Shown: piece after piece, positions 1-6,717 of the stretch | Numbering within the stretch: position 1 is the first letter of the stretch | Layout: each line of letters begins with the position of its first letter | The notes under the pieces: model-generated | What the model saw: only the letters and a program-made list of their open reading frames with translations | The model's database searches: none | What the model was told of the DNA's origin: nothing | Source of the DNA: Actinomycetota bacterium | Lineage (GTDB): Bacteria; Actinomycetota; Actinomycetes; Mycobacteriales; Mycobacteriaceae | Direction: 5' to 3' | NCBI GenBank assembly: GCA_005787665.1 | Contig: SYAB01000044.1 | Coordinates: 1-6,717, forward strand | Length of the DNA: 6,717 nt | Position numbers and translations under genes: made by a program

Positions 1-1109
<1,109 letters not shown>

Positions 1110-1113
<4 letters not shown>

Positions 1114-2393
1114 CCGCGCCCCTGGAGCATCCCGGCCCACAGCGCGGGGAAGTCCGGCAACGTCTTGGCGGTGGTGCCGATGTCCTCGACCAGCACCCCG
1201 GGTACCCGCAGGCCGACGATCGCCCCCGCCGTGGCCATTCGGTGGTCGGCATAGGAGCGCCAGCGTCCGCCGTGCAGTGGTGCGGCGGTGATCACCAAGG
1301 CGTCCGGTTCCTCGACGCAGTCCCCGCCCAGACCGTTGATCTCGGCGCTCAGGGCCGCCAACCGGTCGGTCTCGTGGCCGCGCAGGTGGGCGATCCCGGT
1401 CAGGCGCGACACCGAACCCGGCTGCGCGAGGGCCGCCAGCGCCGCCACCGACGGGGTCAGCTCACCCACCTCGTGCAGGTCGATGTCGAAACCCGGGTAG
1501 CTTGCCGGGCCGGTCACCGAAAGGCCGCGATCCTCGTGTGCCACAGTGCATCCCAGCAACCGGAGGATGGACAGGATGATGGGCGCGGGCTGCACGCTGA
1601 TCGTCGGCCAGCCGGTGATGCGGACCTGGCCACCGGTCACCACCGCCGCCGCTGCGAAGGGCAGCGCATTGGACAGGTCGGGCTCGATCGCCCAGTCGTG
1701 GGCGGCCACCGGGCCGGGCTCCACCCGCCACCGGTTCGGGGTGGTGTCATCCACCCCGACACCGACCGCCTCGAGCATCGCCGCGGTCATCGCGATATGC
1801 GGGGCCGAGGGGACCGAAGTGCCGGTGTGCACCACCGTCAGCCCCTCGGCGAAGGCCGCCCCGCACAGCAGCAGTCCGGAGACGAACTGCGAGGACGCCG
1901 AGGCGTCGATGTGCACGGTGCCGCCGGGTGCGCCGCCGCGGCCACACACGGTGAACGGCAACCCGTCCCCGACGATGTCCACCCCGAGGCCGCGCAGCCC
2001 GTCCAGCAGCGGGGTGATCGGCCGCGCGCGGGCCTGTTCGTCCCCGTCGAAGACCACCTCGACCTCGCCCAGGGCGGCCAGTGGCGGAACGAACCGCAGC
2101 ACCGTGCCGGCCAGCCCGCAGTCGATACGGGTCCCCGGTCCGGGGTTCAGTGCGCCGCCCACCCGCAGGTCGTCGCCGTCGCCGTCGACGTCGAACCCGA
2201 GGGTCCGCAGCGCGCCGATCATCAGGTCGGTGTCGCGGCTCCGCAGCGCACCCGCGATATGCGAGGTCCCGCCGCCGCGGGCCCCGGCCAGCGCGGCCAG
2301 GATCAGCGCGCGGTTGGTCATCGACTTGGAGCCCGGCACCGTGACATCGGCGTGCACCGGCCCCGCCGCGTGCGGTGCAGGCCAGAGGTCCAT
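1110..2393 (-). CDS. aroA: 3-phosphoshikimate 1-carboxyvinyltransferase (EPSP synthase)
   Basis: Sixth step of the shikimate pathway: transfers the enolpyruvyl group of phosphoenolpyruvate to shikimate-3-phosphate, giving EPSP for chorismate and the aromatic amino acids; cytosolic. At 427 residues it is the usual family size. Visible motifs are [10 protein letters not shown] (20-29) with the substrate-binding Lys23, GLAGTVLRF (93-101) matching the first EPSP-synthase signature, SASSQFVSG (165-173), E311 in [10 protein letters not shown] (catalytic acid region), [10 protein letters not shown] (337-346) for the second signature, and YADHRMA (381-387). The position of the E. coli catalytic-loop Lys340 is His340, as I recall for the M. 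tuberculosis enzyme. The ATG at 2393 is preceded by AGGA 8 nt upstream. It is the first gene of the aroA-rsgA-AKR run and is divergent from the SRAP gene with 32 bp between starts, the same arrangement as M. tuberculosis Rv3227/Rv3226c. Confidence 0.97.
1119..1123 (-). promoter_or_regulatory. Ribosome binding site supporting the TTG start of rsgA
   Basis: The minus strand reads AGGGG, CGCGG, TTG. The AGGGG is 5 nt upstream of the TTG at 1113-1111, whose last two bases start the aroA TGA stop. This favours a 4-base overlap start over the ATG at 1140, though high GC makes short G-runs common. Confidence 0.5.
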
Positions 2394-2425
2394 GGGCTAC
2401 ATCCTGCCCTGCGATGATGGAGGCC
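2394..2425. promoter_or_regulatory. Short divergent intergenic region between aroA and the SRAP gene
   Basis: Only 32 bp separate the two start codons. It holds an AGGA (minus strand) for aroA and GGAGG (plus strand) 2 nt before the SRAP ATG. I see no good TAnnnT -10 element for either gene. The nearest is CATCAT on the minus strand (2419-2414), which differs from the TATCAT-type hexamer at its first base. Promoter elements must therefore overlap each other or lie inside the opposing genes. The minus strand also carries a start-stop ATGTAG (2402-2397) in frame with aroA. Confidence 0.35.
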
Positions 2426-3154
2426 ATGTGCGGGAGGTTTGCGGTCACCACCGATCCGGCCCGGCTGGCCGCGGAGATCGACGCCGTCGACGAGACCGGC
2501 GGAGCGGCGGTAGCGCCGAACTACAACGTCGCGCCCACCACCGATGTCGCCGCGGTGGTGGCGCGTGAGGCGGCCCGGCGGATCCGGATGATGCGCTGGG
2601 GTCTGCTGCCGCCGTGGGTGAAGGCCGGGGCCGACGGCCGGCCGGTGGCCAAGGCCCCGCTGATCAACGCCCGCGCGGAGCGGGTCACCACCTCACCGGC
2701 GTTCCGGGCGGCGGCCCGCCACCAGCGCTGCTTGGTTCCGATGGACGGCTACTACGAGTGGATGCCCACTCCGGACGTGCCAGGAGCGCCCAAGACGCCG
2801 TTCTACATGTATCGCCGGGACGGTCGTCCGTTGCTGGTGGCCGGGCTGTGGTCGGTCTGGCAGCCGCCGGGCGCGGCGGTGGCCCTACTGAGTTGCACGC
2901 TGATCACCACCGACGCGGTGGGCGAGTTGGGCCGGGTGCACGACCGGATGCCGCTGGTGCTGGCCGAGCGCGACTGGGACCGCTGGCTGGACCCCGACGC
3001 GCCCGCCCCGGCCCACCTGTTGGCCACGCCGCCGGACGTCGGCGGCATCGCGATGCGGGAGGTGTCGCGGTTGGTCAACAAAGTGGCGAATAACGGCCCG
3101 GAACTGATCGCGCCGGCGGACCACGGCAACCAACCGGTCGGTCTGTTCTCCTAG
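2426..3154 (+). CDS. SOS response-associated peptidase (SRAP/YedK/HMCES family)
   Basis: SRAP proteins form a covalent thiazolidine DNA-protein crosslink with abasic sites in single-stranded DNA, shielding replication intermediates. The active residue is Cys2, exposed after removal of Met1. The protein has 242 residues and begins MCGRFAVTTD, so the start must be the ATG at 2426; an in-frame ATG at 2375 would bury the Cys and run into aroA. Matching the E. coli YedK active site are Cys2, N81 and R83 in INARAE (80-85), E111 in GYYEW (108-112) and H172 in HDRMP (172-176). NYNVAPT (32-38) and RWGLLPPW (57-64) are also family hallmarks. It resembles M. tuberculosis Rv3226c as I remember it. It is divergent from aroA and followed 47 bp later by the aldehyde dehydrogenase on the same strand. 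Despite the family name I see no SOS box in front of it, and GGAGG lies unusually close (2 nt) to the ATG. Confidence 0.95.
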   Translation: MCGRFAVTTDPARLAAEIDAVDETGGAAVAPNYNVAPTTDVAAVVAREAARRIRMMRWGLLPPWVKAGADGRPVAKAPLINARAERVTTSPAFRAAARHQRCLVPMDGYYEWMPTPDVPGAPKTPFYMYRRDGRPLLVAGLWSVWQPPGAAVALLSCTLITTDAVGELGRVHDRMPLVLAERDWDRWLDPDAPAPAHLLATPPDVGGIAMREVSRLVNKVANNGPELIAPADHGNQPVGLFS

Positions 3155-3166
3155 CCGAGGTGGGGA

Positions 3167-3172
3167 TAGCAT
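3167..3172 (+). promoter_or_regulatory. Possible -10 element for the aldehyde dehydrogenase gene
   Basis: The hexamer TAGCAT fits the mycobacterial TAnnnT -10 pattern and lies in the 47-bp gap after the SRAP stop. Transcription would start near 3179, giving a leader of about 23 nt that contains the ribosome binding site. No convincing -35 is visible. Read-through from the SRAP gene is equally possible. Confidence 0.35.
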
Positions 3173-3188
3173 CGACCCAGGCTGACCG

Positions 3189-3194
3189 AGAGGA
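3189..3194 (+). promoter_or_regulatory. Ribosome binding site of the aldehyde dehydrogenase
   Basis: AGAGGA lies 7 nt before the ATG at 3202, with ideal spacing. This decides against the in-frame GTG at 3160, which would start only 5 bp after the SRAP stop and upstream of this site. Confidence 0.75.
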
Positions 3195-3201
3195 ACCGTC
3201 A

Positions 3202-4749
3202 ATGACCACAGTCGAATCCAAGGCCGACGAAGCCGGCACCGAAGCCACCATCACGGTGCACAATCCGGCCGACGGCACGGTGTCCGGTTCAGTGCCCATC
3301 GACGGCCCCGACGCGGTCGCCGCCAAGGCGCGTGAGCTTCGGCTGTTCCAGCCCGAGTGGGAGGCGATCGGGCCGCGCGGCCGCAAGAAGTGGATGTTCG
3401 CCTGGCAGGACTGGGTCCTCGACAACTCCGATCACCTCACCGAGGTGCTGATGAGCGAGACCGGGAAGTCCCGCGGTGATGCCAGCCTGGAACCGGTGAC
3501 CATCGCCGACTCCATCAACTACTGGGCGGGCCATGCCGAGGAGTTCCTCGCCGACCGGCACCCCAAGGCGCACAGCCCGCTGTTCAAGGTCAAGAAGCTG
3601 ACCACGGCCTTCCGGCCCTACCCGCTGGTCGGCATGATCGAGCCGTGGAACTTCCCGCTTGCCATGCTGGCACACGACCTGGTGCCCGCACTGGCTGCCG
3701 GTGCTGCCGTCCTGCTCAAGCCTTCGGAGGTGACGCCGCTGTCGGCGGTGGAGCTCATCCGCGGCTGGAACGAGGTGGGTGCCCCGCCGGTGTTGGGCCT
3801 GGTCACCGGTTACGGGGCCACGGGCGCGGCGGTGATCGAGAACTCCGACTACGTGCACTTCACCGGATCCACCGCGACCGGTCGCAAGGTGGCGGTGGCC
3901 TGCGCCGAGCGGCTCATCCCGTGCAGTCTGGAACTCGGCGGTAAGGACCCCGCGATCGTGCTGGCCGACGCCGACCTGGACCGCGCCGCCAACGGCATCG
4001 CCTGGGGCGGGATGTTCAACGCCGGTCAGGTGTGCATCTCGGTCGAACGGGTCTTCGTCGAGGCGCCGATCTACGACGAGTTCGTCGCCAAGCTGGCCGA
4101 GCGGGTTCGGGCGGTTCAGCAGGGCCAGGAGTCCGGTGCCGGAGTCAGCTTCGACACCGGCGCGATGGCCACCGCGGCCCAGCGTGACATCGTCGAGCGC
4201 CATGTCGAGGAGGCCACCGCCGCGGGCGCGCGGGTGGTGACCGGCGGCAAGGCGACCGGGGTGGGCACCTTCTTCCAGCCCACCGTGATCGCCGACGCCG
4301 ATCCCAGCATGAGCTGCATGGCGGAGGAGACCTTCGGGCCCACCCTGCCGGTGGTCAAGGTGGCCGACGAGGCGGAGGCCATCCGGTTGGCGAATGACTC
4401 CGTCTACGGGCTGTCGGCGACCGTGTGGACGGGTGACAACGCGCGCGGTGAGAAGATCGCACGCCGCCTGGAGGCCGGCGCGGTGAACATCAACGACGCG
4501 ATGACCAACGTCTTCTGCCCGTCGCTGCCGATGGGCGGGTGGAAGGATTCCGGTATCGGCTACCGCGGTGGCGGCGCGGCCGGGCTCATCAAGTTCTGCC
4601 GCCAGCAGGCGATCACCGCCCCGCGGCTGCCCACCCAGCGCTCCGAGATGCTCTGGTACTCCTCGCCGAAGAAGCAGGGCCGCTTCGCGTTGGCGGCGAT
4701 GCGGGCGTTCGCCGCACACGGCTGGCGCCGCATCGGTCGCAAGGGCTGA
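3202..4749 (+). CDS. NAD(P)-dependent aldehyde dehydrogenase
   Basis: Oxidises an aldehyde to its carboxylic acid through a thioester on a catalytic cysteine. The protein has 515 residues. All core motifs are intact: PWNFP with N150 (148-152), LKPSE with K173 and E176, GSTATG (222-227) in the nucleotide-binding fold, the general base E244 in LELGGK (243-248), the nucleophile C278 in GQVCIS (275-280), and E376/F378 in EETFGP (375-380). A Glu at 176 usually goes with NAD+ preference; this is inference. Upstream of PWNFP is a distinctive charged N-terminal half (RKKWMFAWQDW, 61-71). After the core there is a tail of about 40 residues, rich in Arg/Lys (KKQGRFALAAM, HGWRRIGRKG). The overall layout resembles mycobacterial GabD2-like enzymes, but the aldehyde substrate cannot be deduced. 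It follows the SRAP gene and converges on the HNH gene, 2 bp between stops. Confidence 0.93.
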   Translation: MTTVESKADEAGTEATITVHNPADGTVSGSVPIDGPDAVAAKARELRLFQPEWEAIGPRGRKKWMFAWQDWVLDNSDHLTEVLMSETGKSRGDASLEPVTIADSINYWAGHAEEFLADRHPKAHSPLFKVKKLTTAFRPYPLVGMIEPWNFPLAMLAHDLVPALAAGAAVLLKPSEVTPLSAVELIRGWNEVGAPPVLGLVTGYGATGAAVIENSDYVHFTGSTATGRKVAVACAERLIPCSLELGGKDPAIVLADADLDRAANGIAWGGMFNAGQVCISVERVFVEAPIYDEFVAKLAERVRAVQQGQESGAGVSFDTGAMATAAQRDIVERHVEEATAAGARVVTGGKATGVGTFFQPTVIADADPSMSCMAEETFGPTLPVVKVADEAEAIRLANDSVYGLSATVWTGDNARGEKIARRLEAGAVNINDAMTNVFCPSLPMGGWKDSGIGYRGGGAAGLIKFCRQQAITAPRLPTQRSEMLWYSSPKKQGRFALAAMRAFAAHGWRRIGRKG

Positions 4750-4751
4750 TC

Positions 4752-6110
4752 TCACCGCCGCGGCTTCCGGTGCCGCCGGATGGTCTTGTCCGGGTGGTGG
4801 TGGGAGTTGACTCCGCCGATCAGCGGCAGGTGCGGCGGGGGGATCCATTCGGTCGTGCCGTCCCGGCGTCGCCGGGTCTGCCATCCGCACTTCTCCACCA
4901 GGCGGTTGTGCGGCCCGCAGGCGAGGACGAGGTCGTCGATGTCGGTGTTTCCGCCGTCGGCCCAGTCCATGGTGGCGTGGTGGACCTGGCAGCCGTAGCC
5001 GGGCACGGTGCAGCCGGGGAAGGTACAGCCGCGGTCGCGTTCGTGCAGCGCGATGCGTTGGTCGGCACTGGCGATGCGCTTGGTCCGCCCCAGCCACAGG
5101 GTGCGTCCGGAGACCTCGTCGAAGATGCTCAGGTAGTGATAGGCGTGGGCGGCCATCCGGATCAGATCGCTCATCGGCAGCACGGTGCCGCCCCCGGTGA
5201 CGCCGACCCCGGCTCGGCCCTGCAGGTCCTGGATACTCGCCGACACGATCATGGTGACCGGCAGGCCACGATGGGTGCCCAGCTTCGGGTCGCCGAGTTG
5301 GCCGCGTACCAGGGCCGATAGCGCATCGTGCTGACGTTGGGCGTGGGTGCGCCGATCGGCGTCGATCTGGTCCTGGCTCGGTTGATCGCCGACTGCCGGC
5401 CGAGGATCGGCGGGGTTGCACATCCCCGGAGCGGCGAACGTGGCGAACCACGCCTCCAACTCCGCCCGCAGCGCCGGGGTGGCCACCAGCCGACCCATGC
5501 TCATCCCGCTCACGTCCTGCCGGCTCCAGGTGAACCCTCGGCGCAGCGCGCGCTCGGTGTCGCTGAATTCGCCGTCGGGGTTCAACGTGAGCGCCAACCG
5601 GTCGGCCAGCCGGGCCAACTGGTCCGGCCGCAGCGTCCGGGCGTGCTCGGCGAGGAACTCCTCCGCACCGTCCCGGTCATCGCGCGGCACCGTCAACGGC
5701 AATTCGGCGAGGAACCGCTGGATGACCCGCACGTGCTCGATGTCGAGGAGGCCCTCCCGCCAGGCCCGTGCGGTCGCGGGCTGATGGGCCGGCAGCGGCT
5801 CTCCGGTCAGGGTCGTGCGGTCCGCGAGCTGCTCCGCCACGGCCGCCCGCCGGCGCGCCTCAGCGGGGCTGATCCGTAGCCAGTCGGCCAGCACCTTGTG
5901 CGGCGCTCCGCCGACCTCGTTGACCGCACGGCGTCCGACCTCTACGACGATGTCGCCGCGCACCACCGACTGCCGGCGAACCAGCTTCTCGCAACGGCCT
6001 GCCAGCCGGATCAGGTCACCGGCGCTGAGCCCGGACAGGTCGACGGACTCGAGGACATCGATGGCCGCGTCGATCTGCCCGACCGCCCCGTCGATTTCTC
6101 TCGAATACAT
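4752..6110 (-). CDS. DUF222 and HNH endonuclease domain protein, 13E12 repeat family
   Basis: A 452-residue protein of the family abundant in mycobacteria (the REP13E12 group in M. tuberculosis). Residues from about 30 to 330 form the DUF222 region, largely helical and rich in Arg and Glu. The C-terminal HNH nuclease domain (about 350-405) has CTFPGC (C362, C367), C374, H377/H378 in CQVHHATMDW, GGNTDIDDL (386-394) and LACGPHNRLV with C398 and H401. These are consistent with a zinc-stabilised HNH fold and an intact catalytic centre. A basic His/Arg tail ends it (HHHPDK, RRHRKPRR). The frame is complete, with no frameshift. The in vivo role of the family is unknown; DNA cleavage is inferred. 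The ATG at 6110 sits inside an SOS box and exactly at the predicted transcription start, so the mRNA is probably leaderless and LexA-controlled. It converges with the aldehyde dehydrogenase (2-bp gap) and lies 46 bp downstream of the SDR stop. Confidence 0.93.
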   Translation of the reverse strand: MYSREIDGAVGQIDAAIDVLESVDLSGLSAGDLIRLAGRCEKLVRRQSVVRGDIVVEVGRRAVNEVGGAPHKVLADWLRISPAEARRRAAVAEQLADRTTLTGEPLPAHQPATARAWREGLLDIEHVRVIQRFLAELPLTVPRDDRDGAEEFLAEHARTLRPDQLARLADRLALTLNPDGEFSDTERALRRGFTWSRQDVSGMSMGRLVATPALRAELEAWFATFAAPGMCNPADPRPAVGDQPSQDQIDADRRTHAQRQHDALSALVRGQLGDPKLGTHRGLPVTMIVSASIQDLQGRAGVGVTGGGTVLPMSDLIRMAAHAYHYLSIFDEVSGRTLWLGRTKRIASADQRIALHERDRGCTFPGCTVPGYGCQVHHATMDWADGGNTDIDDLVLACGPHNRLVEKCGWQTRRRRDGTTEWIPPPHLPLIGGVNSHHHPDKTIRRHRKPRR

Positions 6111-6116
6111 GTTCGA
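6101..6116. promoter_or_regulatory. Predicted LexA-binding SOS box overlapping the HNH start codon
   Basis: The plus strand reads TCGAATACATGTTCGA; the minus strand reads TCGAACATGTATTCGA. The mycobacterial SOS box is TCGAAC-N4-GTTCGA. One half-site here is perfect and the other has a single change (TCGAAT). The N4 spacer holds the ATG of the HNH gene, so bound LexA would cover positions -6 to +10 of the predicted transcript and block RNA polymerase. From memory, several M. tuberculosis 13E12-family genes are reported members of the LexA regulon, which fits. Confidence 0.8.
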
Positions 6117-6122
6117 ATGATA
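6117..6122 (-). promoter_or_regulatory. -10 promoter element of the HNH gene (leaderless geometry)
   Basis: The minus strand reads TATCAT, then TCGAAC (6 nt), then ATG. The hexamer matches TAnnnT and differs from TATAAT at one base. The 6-nt gap puts the transcription start on the A of the start codon, the normal layout of leaderless mycobacterial promoters. There is no Shine-Dalgarno sequence before this ATG, in agreement. No clear -35 is visible. The element directly abuts the SOS box. Confidence 0.7.
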
Positions 6123-6156
6123 TCGAGGCGGTCCGACACGATGACCCCGCCGGAAT

Positions 6157-6717
6157 TCACGGCTGGACGTAACCCGGCGGGTTGGCGCTGTCCACCCACA
6201 GGTCGACGCCGAGTTCCGAGCCCGGCACGCAGTCGTAGACCGACAGGTCGGTGACGCCTGAGTCCAGAAGCACGTCCTCGCAGAGCAGGCTGTGCCCGGA
6301 GTACTCCCGCGCCGGCCGGCTCAGCACCGCATAGGCGGCATCGGCGTAGACCTCGGGCTTGCGGGAGCGCTTCATCGACTCGTCGCCCCCGAGGAGGTTC
6401 TGCACCGCGGCGGTGGCGACCATGGTGCGCGGCCACAGCGTGTTGGAGGCGATACCCGCATCGCGGAGTTCCTCCGCAATCCCCAACGCGCACAGCGTCA
6501 TCCCGTACTTGGCCATCATGTAGGGCGTCGGCCGCAGCCATTTCGGCTCCAGCCGGACCGGCGGGGACAGGGTCAGGATGTGCGGGTTGTCGCGGCCCTT
6601 CATATGCGGGATGCACGCCTGCGATACCGCGTAGGTGCCGCGCACCTCGATGCCGTTCATCAGATCGAAGCGCTTGAGCGGTACCTCCTCGATGGAGCCG
6701 AGGTTGATCGCGCTGGC
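6157..6717 (-). CDS. SDR-family oxidoreductase (HSDL2-like / Rv3224-like), C-terminal part
   Basis: The frame is open to the right edge, so the 5' end, including the Rossmann TGxxxGIG motif, is missing; 186 codons remain, beginning ASAINLGSIEEVP. This is the region just after the NNA motif of short-chain dehydrogenases. In fragment numbering the active site is S51 (LTLSPP) and Y66-x3-K70 (YMMAK, 66-70), followed by AEEL and NTLWPRTMVATAAVQNLLGG (92-111). The S-P-P, the YMMAKYGM helix and the WP-x-T loop match human HSDL2 and its bacterial relatives, without an SCP2 domain. It closely resembles M. tuberculosis Rv3224, annotated as a possible iron-regulated SDR, as I remember it. The usual catalytic-tetrad Asn (INTRG in relatives) appears to be E24 (IEVRG). 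The substrate is unknown. It lies upstream of the HNH gene on the same strand, which has its own promoter, so the two are probably not one regulated unit. Confidence 0.93.
   Translation of the reverse strand, partial: ASAINLGSIEEVPLKRFDLMNGIEVRGTYAVSQACIPHMKGRDNPHILTLSPPVRLEPKWLRPTPYMMAKYGMTLCALGIAEELRDAGIASNTLWPRTMVATAAVQNLLGGDESMKRSRKPEVYADAAYAVLSRPAREYSGHSLLCEDVLLDSGVTDLSVYDCVPGSELGVDLWVDSANPPGYVQP

Noticed and set aside
2375..2425. Upstream in-frame ATG for the SRAP gene
   Set aside because: SRAP catalysis needs Cys at position 2, which only the ATG at 2426 gives. The upstream start would also overlap aroA.
3160..3201. GTG start for the aldehyde dehydrogenase at 3160
   Set aside because: The ribosome binding site AGAGGA at 3189-3194 lies downstream of it and is ideally placed for the ATG at 3202.
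3289..5451. A 720-codon open frame on the minus strand across the aldehyde dehydrogenase and part of the HNH gene
   Set aside because: It lies antisense to an intact aldehyde dehydrogenase with every catalytic motif and out of frame with the HNH gene. Its translation is low-complexity, rich in R, G, H and D, as expected from antisense GC-rich codons.
6126..6155. Imperfect stem (GGTC/GACC with outer GGC/GCC) between the SDR stop and the HNH promoter
   Set aside because: It has a two-base bulge and no T-run and overlaps the region where the HNH -35 should be. Such stems are common in GC-rich DNA, so termination is unsupported.
6171..6183. Small perfect hairpin AACCC-GGC-GGGTT near the SDR stop codon
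   Set aside because: The 5-bp stem lies within coding sequence (NPPGY), before the stop, with no T-run. It is too weak to call a terminator.

Overview
The window is about 6.7 kb of very GC-rich, gene-dense DNA, almost certainly from an actinobacterium of the Mycobacterium/Mycolicibacterium group. The evidence is the close sequence resemblance of AroA, RsgA, the SRAP protein and the SDR to the M. tuberculosis proteins of the Rv3224-Rv3228 neighbourhood (recalled from memory, not searched), a 13E12-type DUF222/HNH gene, and a mycobacterial-type LexA (SOS) box. Species cannot be named from the sequence.

Layout. Left block, minus strand, positions 2393 down to 1: aroA (EPSP synthase, shikimate pathway), rsgA (ribosome-assembly GTPase) and the first 37 codons of an aldo/keto reductase that runs off the window. 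These are joined by two 4-base stop/start overlaps (TTGA, then ATGA), so they look like one translationally coupled operon. Middle block, plus strand: a SRAP/YedK-family protein that crosslinks abasic sites in single-stranded DNA starts 32 bp from aroA in the opposite direction. It is followed after 47 bp by a 515-residue aldehyde dehydrogenase with its own strong ribosome binding site. Right block, minus strand: a full-length DUF222/HNH endonuclease-family gene (13E12 type), converging on the aldehyde dehydrogenase with only 2 bp between the stop codons, and upstream of it the C-terminal 186 codons of an HSDL2-like/Rv3224-like short-chain dehydrogenase.

How it fits together. Most of the window is conserved housekeeping: aromatic amino acid synthesis, 30S subunit maturation and abasic-site protection, with oxidoreductases around them. 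The most interesting element is the promoter of the HNH gene. A TATCAT -10 element lies exactly 6 nt before the ATG, and a 16-bp near-perfect mycobacterial SOS box (TCGAAT-N4-GTTCGA) overlaps the start codon. This predicts a leaderless, LexA-repressed, DNA-damage-induced mRNA. By the gene order I recall for M. tuberculosis, the aldehyde dehydrogenase and HNH genes sit where that species has a different gene (Rv3225c), so this looks like a variable slot. The downstream aldo/keto reductase also looks variable.

I see no tRNA, rRNA, CRISPR array, insertion sequence or long repeat. Nothing in the window amounts to a wholly new system. No intergenic stretch exceeds 50 bp, and the many other long open frames are shadows caused by high GC.
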